Assembly (NCBI GenBank): GCA_019636055.1
Contig: JAHBYH010000002.1
Coordinates: 372,001-436,000, forward strand
Direction: 5' to 3'
Source: Candidatus Paracaedibacteraceae bacterium
Lineage (GTDB): Bacteria; Pseudomonadota; Alphaproteobacteria; Paracaedibacterales; Paracaedibacteraceae
Length of the DNA stretch: 64,000 nt
Below the pieces are notes generated by a model that saw only the letters and a list, made by a program, of their open reading frames with translations, did no database searches and had not been told where the DNA came from. This document shows, in pieces, positions 35,896-44,990 of the stretch. Position 1 is the first letter of the stretch. The number at the start of each line of letters is the position of its first letter. A program made the translations under genes and the position numbers.

Positions 35896-35994
35896 AATCT
35901 CATAAAACGACCGTTTTATGAGATTGATGGTTTACCTTTTGAAGTATTATAAATTTCAACACGTGTATTGTTTTATATACTCATCTCATAAAAC
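35896..35994. promoter_or_regulatory. Recombinase binding region (res-like palindromes)
   Basis: 35896-35925 is a perfect palindrome, AATCTCATAAAAC and its complement around GACC. 35970-35994 is a second, less perfect one in which GTTTTATA faces ATCTCATAAAAC. The shared TCTCATAAAAC half-sites 50 to 150 bases before the recombinase ATG fit a resolvase crossover site or its operator. Confidence 0.6.
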
Positions 35995-36045
35995 AAAGTA
36001 TTATAAACTCATATATTGGCATATTAAATGAGGTTTTATCGAATC

Positions 36046-36612
36046 ATGGGACGAGTTATCGGATATGCGCGTGTTAGCACAAACGAACAAGACCTAAATT
36101 TACAACTTGATGCTTTGAAAAAAGCAGGGTGTCCTAAAGAACTCATTTTTGTTGATAAGGCTTCAGGTGCAAAAACAGAGCGGCCAGGATTAGATAAATG
36201 CCTTGAGGAAGTGGAGTCAGGCGATACACTTTTAGTCTGGAGATTAGATAGACTAGGAAGATCTATGGTGCATCTTGTCAATTTGGTTCAGTCGTTGTTT
36301 CAGCGACAAATAGGATTTAAGTCTTTATGCGATGGAGCCATAGATACGACGACTGCTTCTGGCGAACTTATATTTAATATTTTTTCAGCAATGGCTCAAT
36401 TTGAGAGGCGACTCATTCAAGAAAGAACACGGGCTGGACTCGCATCTGCGCGAGCAAGAGGAAGAGTAGGGGGCCGTCCTCCTTTAAGATCTGATGACCC
36501 AAAAATCATAACGGCTCGTAAAATGTATGAGAACAAGAGCCTTTCTATTGATGATATTTGTAAGACTCTGAAGGTTTCGCGGTCTACTTTCTTTAGGTAT
36601 TTAAAAAATTAA
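36046..36612 (+). CDS. Serine recombinase, resolvase/invertase type
   Basis: About 188 residues. N-terminal catalytic domain with GYARVST (nucleophilic Ser near residue 11), KASGAKTERPGL, LLVWRLDRLGRS and ERRLIQERTRAGLASARARG; C-terminal helix-turn-helix (SIDDICKTLKVSRSTFFRYL). Such enzymes resolve cointegrates or invert DNA. I chose the ATG at 36046 where homology begins; another ATG lies six codons upstream. It starts the island's gene set. Confidence 0.94.
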   Translation: MGRVIGYARVSTNEQDLNLQLDALKKAGCPKELIFVDKASGAKTERPGLDKCLEEVESGDTLLVWRLDRLGRSMVHLVNLVQSLFQRQIGFKSLCDGAIDTTTASGELIFNIFSAMAQFERRLIQERTRAGLASARARGRVGGRPPLRSDDPKIITARKMYENKSLSIDDICKTLKVSRSTFFRYLKN

Positions 36613-36647
36613 CATTATTTTTAGCTTGAGAAAGGTACAATTTTAAC

Positions 36648-37748
36648 ATGTTGTCATTGGGGGGTAAAAATTTGATCCATATGAAAAGTACATCTGTAAC
36701 TTCTGGAGATTTTAGTGAACAAACGATTTCAAAAACAGAAAGGGTAGAAATAGTCTGTAAGGCACAATATGCTAAAAAGCAGAATGAGGTTGTTGTATCC
36801 CTTAGACTTATTCTAGAGAAGAAGAGAAAAAATAAAAGTAATTGGGAAACTGAAAGACAGATAGAATTAAATAGTGAATCTACAAATAATCTACTTGAAT
36901 ATATTGAAAAATGTAAAGCTCTTATAAAAGAGAATGGGTTTGTATTTGGAGAGAAATCCTACCATGTAATTTCCGTGGATATGTATGACCTTTCATCACA
37001 AAATAATAAAATAGATTGTATTAGAAAACTTATAGAAAATTTGGGCAATGTTCCATATGAATATCTAGATGAATTTGTAGAAATCGATAATCCTGTTCTA
37101 GACAAACTGGCGGATCTACAAACTATTGCCAAAAGAAAAAAATCTTTAGCCGATTTTGACGAGCTTCTTGGAAAAGACACTAATGAATCCGAGTGGCAAA
37201 GGTTCTTTGAAACTAATTCATGGATTTTTGGTTATGGATTAAGTTATCATTTTCTTCATTTAGAACAACCTCAGGTTCTTGTTGGTGGAAAAGATATGAA
37301 GAATAAAGATGGACAGATTTCTGATTTCTTATCCTCAACGACTTCAAATAATGTAAGATATACAGTCCTAGTTGAAATTAAGACACCTAAGACAAAGTTG
37401 TTGCACAATGATGAGGTTAGAAACAGAGTATACCCCCCCCATCATGAATTATCTTCTGCAGTTGCACAGGTTCAATCTAATGCTTTTACTTGGCAAATAG
37501 ATGGTTCACAAGATCCTAATAATAAGGAGATTCTGGCGGATCTACAAACTATTTATCCTCGCCCAATATTGGTCATAGGAAATACCAATCAACTTACTTC
37601 TGATAAACATAAAAAATCCTTTGAAATATACAGAAGAAGCCTTAAAGATCCTGAAATTATCACCTTTGACGAATTAAGAGAGCGTGCTGCTTATATTCTA
37701 AATAACGAAACAGAAGTTCAAAAGGTGAAACAATGGAGCAATGTTTAG
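36648..37748 (+). CDS. Shedu-type anti-phage nuclease (DUF4263)
   Basis: 366 residues. The C-terminal half matches the Shedu/DUF4263 domain: ESEWQRFFETNSWIFGYGL, then a PD-(D/E)XK-like site with ISDFL (Asp226) and VLVEIKTPKT (Glu243, Lys245), followed by SSAVAQVQ and RPILVIGN. Single-gene Shedu systems defend against phages or plasmids. The N-terminal 170 residues are variable in the family and may sense the trigger. The ATG at 36648 has GAAAGG upstream; 36681 is an alternative. It follows the recombinase by 35 bases. Confidence 0.88.
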   Translation: MLSLGGKNLIHMKSTSVTSGDFSEQTISKTERVEIVCKAQYAKKQNEVVVSLRLILEKKRKNKSNWETERQIELNSESTNNLLEYIEKCKALIKENGFVFGEKSYHVISVDMYDLSSQNNKIDCIRKLIENLGNVPYEYLDEFVEIDNPVLDKLADLQTIAKRKKSLADFDELLGKDTNESEWQRFFETNSWIFGYGLSYHFLHLEQPQVLVGGKDMKNKDGQISDFLSSTTSNNVRYTVLVEIKTPKTKLLHNDEVRNRVYPPHHELSSAVAQVQSNAFTWQIDGSQDPNNKEILADLQTIYPRPILVIGNTNQLTSDKHKKSFEIYRRSLKDPEIITFDELRERAAYILNNETEVQKVKQWSNV

Positions 37749-37890
37749 TAGTAGGCCCTACGTACACACCAGGCCAATTACGATACTTGTAATTTTCATT
37801 AAATACTATCTGATTAAATAAAACTCATGACAAACAATTCTTTAATAAATGATCTTTAATATTTAATATATAGCAAGGGAGATAAAAATT

Positions 37891-38136
37891 ATGGTCAACC
37901 AAAACGGAACCTTTATTAACAATCAAAATAATTGTGATTCCTGTAAAAAAGATCATTTTCCAGAAAATAGACAAACTATTGGAAGCCCAGTCTATCATGA
38001 AATCTCAATAGGAAGAGGATATGATAGAACAGAATATTATTATTACCAATGCTTAGATTGTGGTTCGATTTGGGCAAAGATTGTAGATAGTGGTGCAGGA
38101 GGTCATGGAACATATTATCACAAAATGGGGAAATAG
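37891..38136 (+). CDS. Small zinc-ribbon protein, unknown function
   Basis: 81 residues with CDSCKKDHF near the N-terminus and CLDCGSIW near residue 56: two CX2C pairs that should bind one zinc. A tyrosine run and a glycine-rich C-terminus are the other features. GGGAG lies before the ATG. Between the Shedu gene and the membrane protein; possibly a defence accessory, but that is only context. Confidence 0.6.
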   Translation: MVNQNGTFINNQNNCDSCKKDHFPENRQTIGSPVYHEISIGRGYDRTEYYYYQCLDCGSIWAKIVDSGAGGHGTYYHKMGK

Positions 38137-38214
38137 GACTTGGATTATATAAAATCAAGAGATTTACATAAGATTATACTTATTGATCCCTTTATTTTTG
38201 GGATGATTACCGGA

Positions 38215-38898
38215 TTAATTATTCTTAAACCAATCGTATCGATTTTTCCATTGATCCAAATCTTTATGTTCTTTATTTTCCATATAGTATGAATAACCCT
38301 CTATAAAGTGCTGTACTTTTGGTGTAAGAGCGTGTAAATCCTGAAATATATTTTGGAGATCCTGAGCTTTAGTATCTCGGATGTGATCAATTATATTTTC
38401 TCTTATTTTACCCCACTTTTGCTTATTTTCTTTCGGTATTGCAGGATGATCAATGTTTACTGAATTGATTATTGCATAAACGTAATCAATCTGAACCCAT
38501 GAATGCCAGTTTTTCTCTTGTATTTCTCTAATCTGTTCGGGGGGGATTTTAACTTCTTTGAGCACATTTCCTATTTCATTATAAATAGCCAATTTTCTGT
38601 CTTCATCATCTTGCATGAATCTACCTTGACACTGTTCTAAGTAAAGGATAGAACTTGCCATTACCTGACTAAGTTGGCGTAGTTCAGTAATGGTATCTTT
38701 TATTTCTCTTAGTTTTAAACTGTTTCCAAAAATGGAAATAGATTCAATATTTGATTGTTCAGTTAAAACGAAAGAAATTATACTAAAAGTTAGCCAAAGA
38801 GTAGACATAGTAACATTTGGCACGTCAACCCAAAAACTAAAATAGAAAGCACTCAATAGTCCTATTAATGATATTGCTGTTATAAAAAATTTTCGCAT
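38215..38898 (-). CDS. Membrane protein with cytoplasmic helical domain, unknown
   Basis: 227 residues. Two N-terminal hydrophobic helices (about 5-24 and 30-47) are followed by a long, charged, mostly helical region. No family recognised. It is the only gene of the island on the minus strand. Confidence 0.6.
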   Translation of the reverse strand: MRKFFITAISLIGLLSAFYFSFWVDVPNVTMSTLWLTFSIISFVLTEQSNIESISIFGNSLKLREIKDTITELRQLSQVMASSILYLEQCQGRFMQDDEDRKLAIYNEIGNVLKEVKIPPEQIREIQEKNWHSWVQIDYVYAIINSVNIDHPAIPKENKQKWGKIRENIIDHIRDTKAQDLQNIFQDLHALTPKVQHFIEGYSYYMENKEHKDLDQWKNRYDWFKNN

Positions 38899-39183
38899 AT
38901 ATTTAGTAATTTCATTTTAATATTTACAATATTACCTAAAATTTCATTTTGATGAAAGTGTATGAATGTTGGTTCCAAAATTTGGAAGAAAATAAAGGAA
39001 CAAGGTTTAGGAACAGAAATTAAGGTGTTTTTGGATAACTGGTGGAGTAGGGGAGTTATGTTCGTAAAACGATCATTAATCGGATAAACATACATTCCGT
39101 GTGATTCATATAAAGTATTGAAATTTATCAGATGAAACCCAATCATTCTAAATAAAGTTATAATTTCCTGAGAAGTAAAATTT
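38899..39183. other. Intergenic stretch with a weak 41-codon frame
   Basis: AT-rich sequence between divergent island genes. A plus-strand frame at 38962-39087 would encode 41 residues but lacks a ribosome binding site or motif. Both flanking promoters presumably lie here. Confidence 0.35.
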
Positions 39184-40197
39184 ATGAAGAAGATCATCTT
39201 AGCTATTAGTTTGTTTTCGATTTTTGATACCTGTCGTGGGGCTGACTCAATCCCTTCGTCTAGCTCAAACGGTCATTTACAGCCATGTGTTTCTTGTAAA
39301 TTATTTGAGACTGACAATCTTAGATTAGAATTGATAGATTCAGCTGAAAAAGATACGGCTTGTTATCTGGCTATTTATCAAGATTGTGGCTGGAGAAATC
39401 CATGGTTCTCAGGAAGTTCTACCAGTGTTTATCCTGATAACTTCAATACGCCTCATAACATTGATATGCTCTTAGGGGATGATGTAATTGATCCAGTTTT
39501 TGAATCTCAGCATGAACGGATTCAGGAAAAAGACATAGAGAACTTTAAAACGAAAGAAAAAACCGGCTTTTATAGTCAGCTAGATAGTTTTCCTAATTAT
39601 ATTATTTTTGATAGGCAAACAAATGAGTTAGTTGGGAAATTTATTTTTTGCCAGAGTGTAAGATCTGGAAGAATTGAGAAAGGTACATATATACTCAGTA
39701 AGTTTAGAGGTAAAGGTTATGCTCCTGAAGCTTTAACGGGTGTCATGAGAAATGTTATTGATCCCGCTTTGGGAAAACCATTTGTTGCAGAGGGGGTAAT
39801 TCATCGTGAATTTAAAGGTATATACTCGAAAATATCGCCTTGGTATAATTACCCTTCGTTGAAGGCAAATTTCAAAGCAGGATCTGCAATACGTTGGATG
39901 GACTATTGTCCTATTACATTTTATCCTGCGGGAGAAGATGCTTTTTTAGACCCATCTAATGAATTACAATCTTTTCTTAATGTTATTTATTTGATTCATG
40001 TTATGAGTACTACCTTACCCTTTGACGCCAGCACAAAACACATTGACCTCAAGCTGATCTTTCTTTTTATAAGGGGATTAGAAGATAAGATTAAAAATCC
40101 GATGATAAAAGATCTTTATAATCTTGTTATGTGCGGTGATGAGTCAACGGCAGCATTTGCTCAAAAAGCTTTAAATGTTTTAGAAGAAGAACTTTAA
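39184..40197 (+). CDS. Exported GNAT-family acetyltransferase
   Basis: 337 residues. A signal peptide (KKIILAISLFSIFDTCRGAD) precedes a GNAT domain of the RimJ/RimL type: LRLELIDSAEKD at about 50, NELVGKFIFCQ as the central strands, and KFRGKGYAPEALTGVM as the acetyl-CoA-binding motif A. The C-terminal 100 residues are helical and unrelated. Acetyl-CoA is not available in the periplasm, so an exported GNAT suggests action in a host cell. Last gene of the island. Confidence 0.75.
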   Translation: MKKIILAISLFSIFDTCRGADSIPSSSSNGHLQPCVSCKLFETDNLRLELIDSAEKDTACYLAIYQDCGWRNPWFSGSSTSVYPDNFNTPHNIDMLLGDDVIDPVFESQHERIQEKDIENFKTKEKTGFYSQLDSFPNYIIFDRQTNELVGKFIFCQSVRSGRIEKGTYILSKFRGKGYAPEALTGVMRNVIDPALGKPFVAEGVIHREFKGIYSKISPWYNYPSLKANFKAGSAIRWMDYCPITFYPAGEDAFLDPSNELQSFLNVIYLIHVMSTTLPFDASTKHIDLKLIFLFIRGLEDKIKNPMIKDLYNLVMCGDESTAAFAQKALNVLEEEL

Positions 40198-40340
40198 ATA
40201 GTGAAAAGTCTGAGTCAGGTGAAGATTAGTATGGTAATATAAACCTTATATTATCTCTATTTACCTTATTTTTTAAGTTGTGAATGTGGATTCCTTTCAT
40301 TCAATTTTTAGGTGTACACAGCCCCGTGATTATAGGAAAT

Positions 40341-40412
40341 CTTCCCCCATCACAAAATACTGTGCTCGGGACCTTGATTCATGTACACTGTTGAAAAATA
40401 ATTTTAATTTAA
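40341..40412. repeat. Right direct repeat of the accessory island
   Basis: Direct counterpart of 35740-35812, nine bases before the prmA start. Immediately upstream GTGTACAC (40313) faces TGTACAC (40383), so this copy is also part of a larger dyad. It may supply the prmA promoter region. Confidence 0.65.
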
Positions 40413-40421
40413 CAGAGTCCT

Positions 40422-41297
40422 ATGAACTTAAAGAAAATATCATTTAAAACAACATCAGCAGCAGCTCTTATTTTCGGGGATGCTTTGGATGAGCAAGTAT
40501 TGGCTGTCTCGTGGCATGAAATTGATGAGGATACAGATCATTGGGTTTTTGAGGCAACCGTGTCAGATGCCCATGATCTGGATTTGATCCAGTCGCTTCT
40601 GGTGCAAGCCGCAGCTCATCATCAACTGGCTGTACCGCAAATTGTGGTTGAGGTATTGCCTGAAACCGATTGGTTGGAACAAACGTGGAAGAACTTTCCG
40701 CCGCGTCAGATAGGTCGCTTTTATGTGTATGGCAGCCATACAAAAGGCGATGTGCCTGCAGGTTTGATTGGTATGGAAATCAATGCTGCAACAGCCTTTG
40801 GATCTGGTGAACACGAAACCACGACAGCGTGTATCGAAGCGTTGACGAAAATGCACGCTCAAGGCATGACTTTTAACAAGCCGTTGGATATGGGCTGTGG
40901 GTCCGGTATTTTGGCGATGGCTATTGCAAAACTATGGGGCATTTCTGTGTTGGCGGTGGATAACGATCCGGAATCTGTTCGTGTTGCAACGCGTAATGCT
41001 GAGCTTAACACCTGTGATGATTTGGTTTCTTGTTTGTGTAATGAAGGATTTGACGGAACTGTTGTTAAGGATCAAGGACCATTTGATCTGGTTTCGGCTA
41101 ATATTTTGGCGGCTCCCCTGTGTGAGATGGCGCCCGATATGGCAGACTGTGTAGCGCCAAAGGGGAGAATTGTTCTGTCTGGTTTGTTAACGCGTCAGAT
41201 CGATCAGGTTCGTCAATCCTATGAGGCAGTTGATTTTACCTTTGTTGAGCATCATCTTATTGGTGATTGGGCGGCGTTAGTTTTTGAGAAGAAATGA
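40422..41297 (+). CDS. prmA: Ribosomal protein L11 methyltransferase
   Basis: 291 residues. N-terminal substrate-recognition domain, then the Rossmann methyltransferase with AFGSGEHETTTACIEAL, LDMGCGSGILAMAIAKL (SAM site) and LVSANILAAPLCEMAPD. It trimethylates L11. Its 5' region borders the right repeat of the island. Confidence 0.95.
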   Translation: MNLKKISFKTTSAAALIFGDALDEQVLAVSWHEIDEDTDHWVFEATVSDAHDLDLIQSLLVQAAAHHQLAVPQIVVEVLPETDWLEQTWKNFPPRQIGRFYVYGSHTKGDVPAGLIGMEINAATAFGSGEHETTTACIEALTKMHAQGMTFNKPLDMGCGSGILAMAIAKLWGISVLAVDNDPESVRVATRNAELNTCDDLVSCLCNEGFDGTVVKDQGPFDLVSANILAAPLCEMAPDMADCVAPKGRIVLSGLLTRQIDQVRQSYEAVDFTFVEHHLIGDWAALVFEKK

Positions 41298-41345
41298 AAG
41301 TGACTATTCAGTCTATGAGATGAATAGTTTTATGAATGGTGAGAA

Positions 41346-41810
41346 ATGAAACATTTATACATCATGCGCCATGCGGCAGCCTCTCATGCTTCTTCTGATT
41401 TTGATCGCCCTTTAAATATAGAAGGGCGCAAACAGTTAGAGGATTTTTGTAGCCACACTTTAGGATTGTTTGATAGCGTCAGTCATGTCTTGTGTTCAAC
41501 GTCAACGCGAACGCGTCAGACCTGTGCCGGAATTAAAGATATTTTGATGCCCTCAATTCACTACCAATTTTTGGATAGCCTGTATCATGCACCGGCAGGA
41601 ATTTTGTTGGAAGAAGTACAGTTATTGCCGGATACGGCTCGTGATATTCTGGTTATTGCCCATAATCCGGGTGTCTCTGACTTTTTGGGATTGTGTGCTA
41701 CCTCCGTTTCGATGACGCTAGGCACGGCACAAGTTGCTTGCTTTGAGGTTAAGGCTGATTCTTGGGCGGCCTTGACGTTTAATGATTGTACCCTTCAAGA
41801 GATCAGATAG
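41346..41810 (+). CDS. SixA-like histidine phosphatase
   Basis: 154 residues. LYIMRHAAASH has the RHA catalytic motif of the SixA branch, followed by DFDRPLNIEGRKQ, CSTSTRTRQTC and VIAHNPGVSDFL with the second active-site His. SixA enzymes dephosphorylate phosphohistidine on phosphotransfer proteins. No phosphotransfer protein is nearby. Confidence 0.88.
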   Translation: MKHLYIMRHAAASHASSDFDRPLNIEGRKQLEDFCSHTLGLFDSVSHVLCSTSTRTRQTCAGIKDILMPSIHYQFLDSLYHAPAGILLEEVQLLPDTARDILVIAHNPGVSDFLGLCATSVSMTLGTAQVACFEVKADSWAALTFNDCTLQEIR

Positions 41811-41879
41811 ATCTCAAAAAAATATTCACTTGAACTCGCGGGTCATGTATTAATAGGATAAGTAAAATTTTTATCCTGT

Positions 41880-43628
41880 ATGATCATGAATATATTTAAT
41901 AAATTACACCAAGACCTTCTCTCTATTCTCACCTCACTCAAAGCTGAAAAAGTACTGCCTGACGATTTAGATTTGTCACGAGTTGTTATTGAGACACCTA
42001 AGGATCCAACGCACGGTGATCTGGCGACCAATGCAGCCATGGTTCTGGCAAAGGCTGCAGGGACAAATCCGCGAGCATTGGCTGAGCATATTTGTGCGAA
42101 GTTAAAAGCAGTTGATCATGTCACTAAGGTTGATGTGGCAGGGCCCGGTTTCATTAATTTCTTTATGTCGAATGATTTTTGGCAATCGCAGCTCTTTAAT
42201 ATTATCAAGGCGCAAGATCATTATGGTTCATCGGATCTGGGTAAGGGAGAAGCCTTGAACGTTGAGTATGTTTCTGCGAACCCAACAGGCCCCCTGCATA
42301 CAGGGCATAGTCGCGGGGCTGTTTTTGGTGATGCGATTGCCTCTTTATTGGCGAAGATCGGCTATCAGGTGACCCGTGAATATTATATCAATGATGCAGG
42401 GGGACAGACTGATATTTTAGCGCGATCTGCCTATTTGCGTTATCTACAGGCCTGTGGTGAAGTAGTTGATGAATCTCGTTTCGAAGGGTTATATCCGGGG
42501 GATTATTTGGTTGATATCGGCCAAGAGCTTTATACCCAATATCAAGGGCAGTATGTTGATCAGCCTGAGACAGCGTGGTTGGATCTGTTTAAGCAATTTA
42601 CCATTGCCAAAATGATGGACACCATCAAGGACGATTTGTTGGCTGTTGGGGTCAAGATGGATGTCTTTACATCCGAGCGTGAACTTGTTGAGGCTGGCGG
42701 TGTCGTCAAAGCTGTTGAATTTCTAAAGGAACAAGGTGATATCTATACCGGTGTTTTAGAAAAACCAAAAGGTCATGACATTGAGGATTGGGAACCCCGT
42801 CCACAACTGTTGTTTAAGGCAATGGCTTATGGCGATGATGTGGATCGGCCCTTACAAAAATCAGACGGGAGCTGGACCTATTTTGCCGGTGATATTGCCT
42901 ATCACTATGATAAATGTCGTCGTGGCTTTAACAAAATGGTCGATATTTTCGGGGCAGATCACGCGGGGTATGTGAAGAGAATTAAGGCAGCCGCAGCAGC
43001 CGTGACCAGTGGTAAGGGCCAAGTTGATGTGAAAACGACACAACTTGTCAATTTTATGGAAAATGGTCAGCCTGTTAGAATGTCTAAACGTGCCGGGACC
43101 TTTATTACTATGCGCGACGTTATTGATCGCGTTGGATCTGATGTGACGCGCTTTATCATGTTGACCCGCCATCAAGACATGACCATTGATTTTGACTTTG
43201 CCAAAGTGATTGAACAAAGTAAGGATAATCCGGTTTTTTATGTTCAATATGCTCATGCTCGTTGTCATTCGGTTCTGCGTCATGGGAAAGAGGTTTTTGG
43301 GGATCTTAGCTTTGTTAACACTGATATGTCACCCTTGACCGATGACGCAGAGTTAGCGATGATTAAAGTATTAACCCAATTGCCAAAGCAAATTGAAGTT
43401 GCAGCTATGGCGCGTGAGCCTCATCGCGTTGCAAACTATCTGTATGACGTGGCGGCAACGTTCCATGCGTTGTGGAATAAGGGTAAGGATCATGTAGAAC
43501 TTCGGTTTATTGATCCGGCAAATAAAGAAGGAACCATGGCACGTTTAGCGTTAGTGCAAAGCGTGGCCAATGTAATTGCAGAGGGGTTGATTGTGTTGGG
43601 CGTCACCCCAGTTGAGGAGATGCGTTAA
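41880..43628 (+). CDS. argS: Arginyl-tRNA synthetase
   Basis: 582 residues, normal length. The HIGH-like motif is NPTGPLHTGHSRGA near residue 134, the KMSKS region is RMSKRAGT, and the C-terminal DALR domain follows FYVQYAHARCHSVL. Charges tRNA-Arg. The start may be ATG 41880 or 41886. Its stop overlaps the next ATG by one base. Confidence 0.97.
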   Translation: MIMNIFNKLHQDLLSILTSLKAEKVLPDDLDLSRVVIETPKDPTHGDLATNAAMVLAKAAGTNPRALAEHICAKLKAVDHVTKVDVAGPGFINFFMSNDFWQSQLFNIIKAQDHYGSSDLGKGEALNVEYVSANPTGPLHTGHSRGAVFGDAIASLLAKIGYQVTREYYINDAGGQTDILARSAYLRYLQACGEVVDESRFEGLYPGDYLVDIGQELYTQYQGQYVDQPETAWLDLFKQFTIAKMMDTIKDDLLAVGVKMDVFTSERELVEAGGVVKAVEFLKEQGDIYTGVLEKPKGHDIEDWEPRPQLLFKAMAYGDDVDRPLQKSDGSWTYFAGDIAYHYDKCRRGFNKMVDIFGADHAGYVKRIKAAAAAVTSGKGQVDVKTTQLVNFMENGQPVRMSKRAGTFITMRDVIDRVGSDVTRFIMLTRHQDMTIDFDFAKVIEQSKDNPVFYVQYAHARCHSVLRHGKEVFGDLSFVNTDMSPLTDDAELAMIKVLTQLPKQIEVAAMAREPHRVANYLYDVAATFHALWNKGKDHVELRFIDPANKEGTMARLALVQSVANVIAEGLIVLGVTPVEEMR

Positions 43629-44920
43629 TGACACCTTTTTTCCGTAAACTTCAGGAAAATGATGAGCCAAATCAACCATCGTTAGCGCCGAACCCTTATA
43701 AACAACAGGAACAACGTCAACCTGTTAATCAGGATATTCGTGTTGGGGAGGTCCGCGCCACATTTGGTCATGTGGATCGGGATGAACAAATTCATCGTCT
43801 GCGATTTATGCAAGAAAAAGATCCTATCTCATCCAATGAGCAAGAAGATGATTGGGATGATCGTCAATCACCCTTGAATTTTGTAATTTTGGCCAGCTTG
43901 GTTATCATTCTTGTTGTACTTGGTTGGTTTGGCTATCGTTGGTTTGCCCATTCTTATAATGAAGCACCGCCTGTCTTGATTGCTGATGAGTCTCCGTATA
44001 AAGTCCGACCGGATAATCCGGGGGGGATGGTGATTCCTCATCAAGATAAATTAATTTACGGTCGTATTACACCCCAACAACAACAAATGCCAGAGCGACT
44101 CTTGCCGCAACCAGAGACCCCTGTTCTGCCAGAGCAACAAGTCTATCCGCAACAGCCTCAACAGGCGTATGAGCAACTACCTCAGACGCAGATTTTGTAT
44201 GATCAATATGGTAACCCTGTAACCGTTCCTGTTTACCCACAGCACGCTATGCCGTCTCAGCAACAAGCATTTGTTTCTTCCCCACAGCATCATGCACCGC
44301 AACCTCAAGTGCAACCCATGTATCCGCAAAATCAAGAGGTGATACAGCAGCCAGTGCCCCAACAACATATCTATCCACAGCAGCAACACTCGGCACCTTA
44401 TGGGCCATCTGCCGCAGCACAGCAGTTAGTACAACAACAGACTGCTGTTCCTGTTGAGGCTCCCAAGGCTTTAAATCAACTATCGGAGTCTGAAGAAGAA
44501 ATTGATCCCTTGGATAATTTGGTTTCAAACGAAGCGTCTCGTATTGAAAAAATCGATACAACAAAATTAAAGCTGGCTTCTTTAAATAATGATTCACCTT
44601 ATGCGTCGACGCAGGCTGTTAAAAAACCGACTATAAAAGAAAATGTTCGATCAGCGATGGCTGTTCAAGGTAACTATAGAGTCCAACTTGGAACATTTTC
44701 TTCTGAAAAAGAAGCGAAAACTGAGATTCGTCGTCTAAAGGGAATCGATGGATCAGCATTTTCCGGTAAGAAATTTATTATTCAAAAATCGACATCATCG
44801 TCTACGGGAAAAATCCTTTATAAAGTTATGGTTGGTTTTTTCGCATCAGCCAACCAAGCAAATACATTCAAGAATAAATTAAAGATTCACCGAATTAACG
44901 GTGCTGTTGTTAAGGGATAA
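43628..44920 (+). CDS. SPOR-domain cell-division protein
   Basis: 430 residues. A cytoplasmic N-terminus of about 85 residues, one transmembrane helix (NFVILASLVIILVVLGWFGY), a long Gln/Pro-rich periplasmic linker and a C-terminal SPOR domain (NYRVQLGTFSSEKEAKTEI ... YKVMVGFFAS) that binds denuded peptidoglycan at the septum. The argS-SPOR linkage is common in alphaproteobacteria. Confidence 0.92.
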   Translation: MTPFFRKLQENDEPNQPSLAPNPYKQQEQRQPVNQDIRVGEVRATFGHVDRDEQIHRLRFMQEKDPISSNEQEDDWDDRQSPLNFVILASLVIILVVLGWFGYRWFAHSYNEAPPVLIADESPYKVRPDNPGGMVIPHQDKLIYGRITPQQQQMPERLLPQPETPVLPEQQVYPQQPQQAYEQLPQTQILYDQYGNPVTVPVYPQHAMPSQQQAFVSSPQHHAPQPQVQPMYPQNQEVIQQPVPQQHIYPQQQHSAPYGPSAAAQQLVQQQTAVPVEAPKALNQLSESEEEIDPLDNLVSNEASRIEKIDTTKLKLASLNNDSPYASTQAVKKPTIKENVRSAMAVQGNYRVQLGTFSSEKEAKTEIRRLKGIDGSAFSGKKFIIQKSTSSSTGKILYKVMVGFFASANQANTFKNKLKIHRINGAVVKG

Positions 44921-44947
44921 AAAACACCTCTCTTTACAAGAGAGGTG
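44919..44947 (-). terminator. Intrinsic terminator of the fliK-flgD-flgE operon
   Basis: Read on the minus strand, a perfect 10-base stem CACCTCTCTT/AAGAGAGGTG with a 3-base loop is followed by TTTTTT. It lies beyond the flgE stop, and also just after the convergent SPOR gene. Confidence 0.82.
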
Positions 44948-44990
44948 CAGCGTTTATCTTAGATAGAAAATCATATGATCAAAGCGCTTA

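Larger units (their letters stand above)
35740..40412. mobile_element. Accessory island between direct repeats
   Basis: A 4.7 kb segment bounded by imperfect ~72 bp direct repeats. It contains a serine recombinase with res-like palindromes, a Shedu-type nuclease, a zinc-ribbon protein, a membrane protein and an exported acetyltransferase. It looks more AT-rich than the housekeeping genes on either side. The repeats are diverged, so insertion would be old, or the repeats may be an independent repeat family. Confidence 0.55.

Noticed and set aside
35896..35994. CRISPR-like spacing of TCTCATAAAAC motifs
   Set aside because: Only a few short half-sites in opposite orientations, without uniform spacers; better explained as recombinase sites.
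38962..39087. 41-codon plus-strand frame
   Set aside because: Reads somewhat like protein but has no ribosome binding site or known relative; noted only as a weak possibility.
38880..39197. 105-codon minus-strand frame
   Set aside because: It overlaps the spacer and the start of the divergent acetyltransferase gene, has skewed AT-driven composition and no ribosome binding site.
41825..41850. Third copy of the palindromic family, from GAACTCGCG
   Set aside because: Only about nine bases resemble the element end and there is no paired arm or core.
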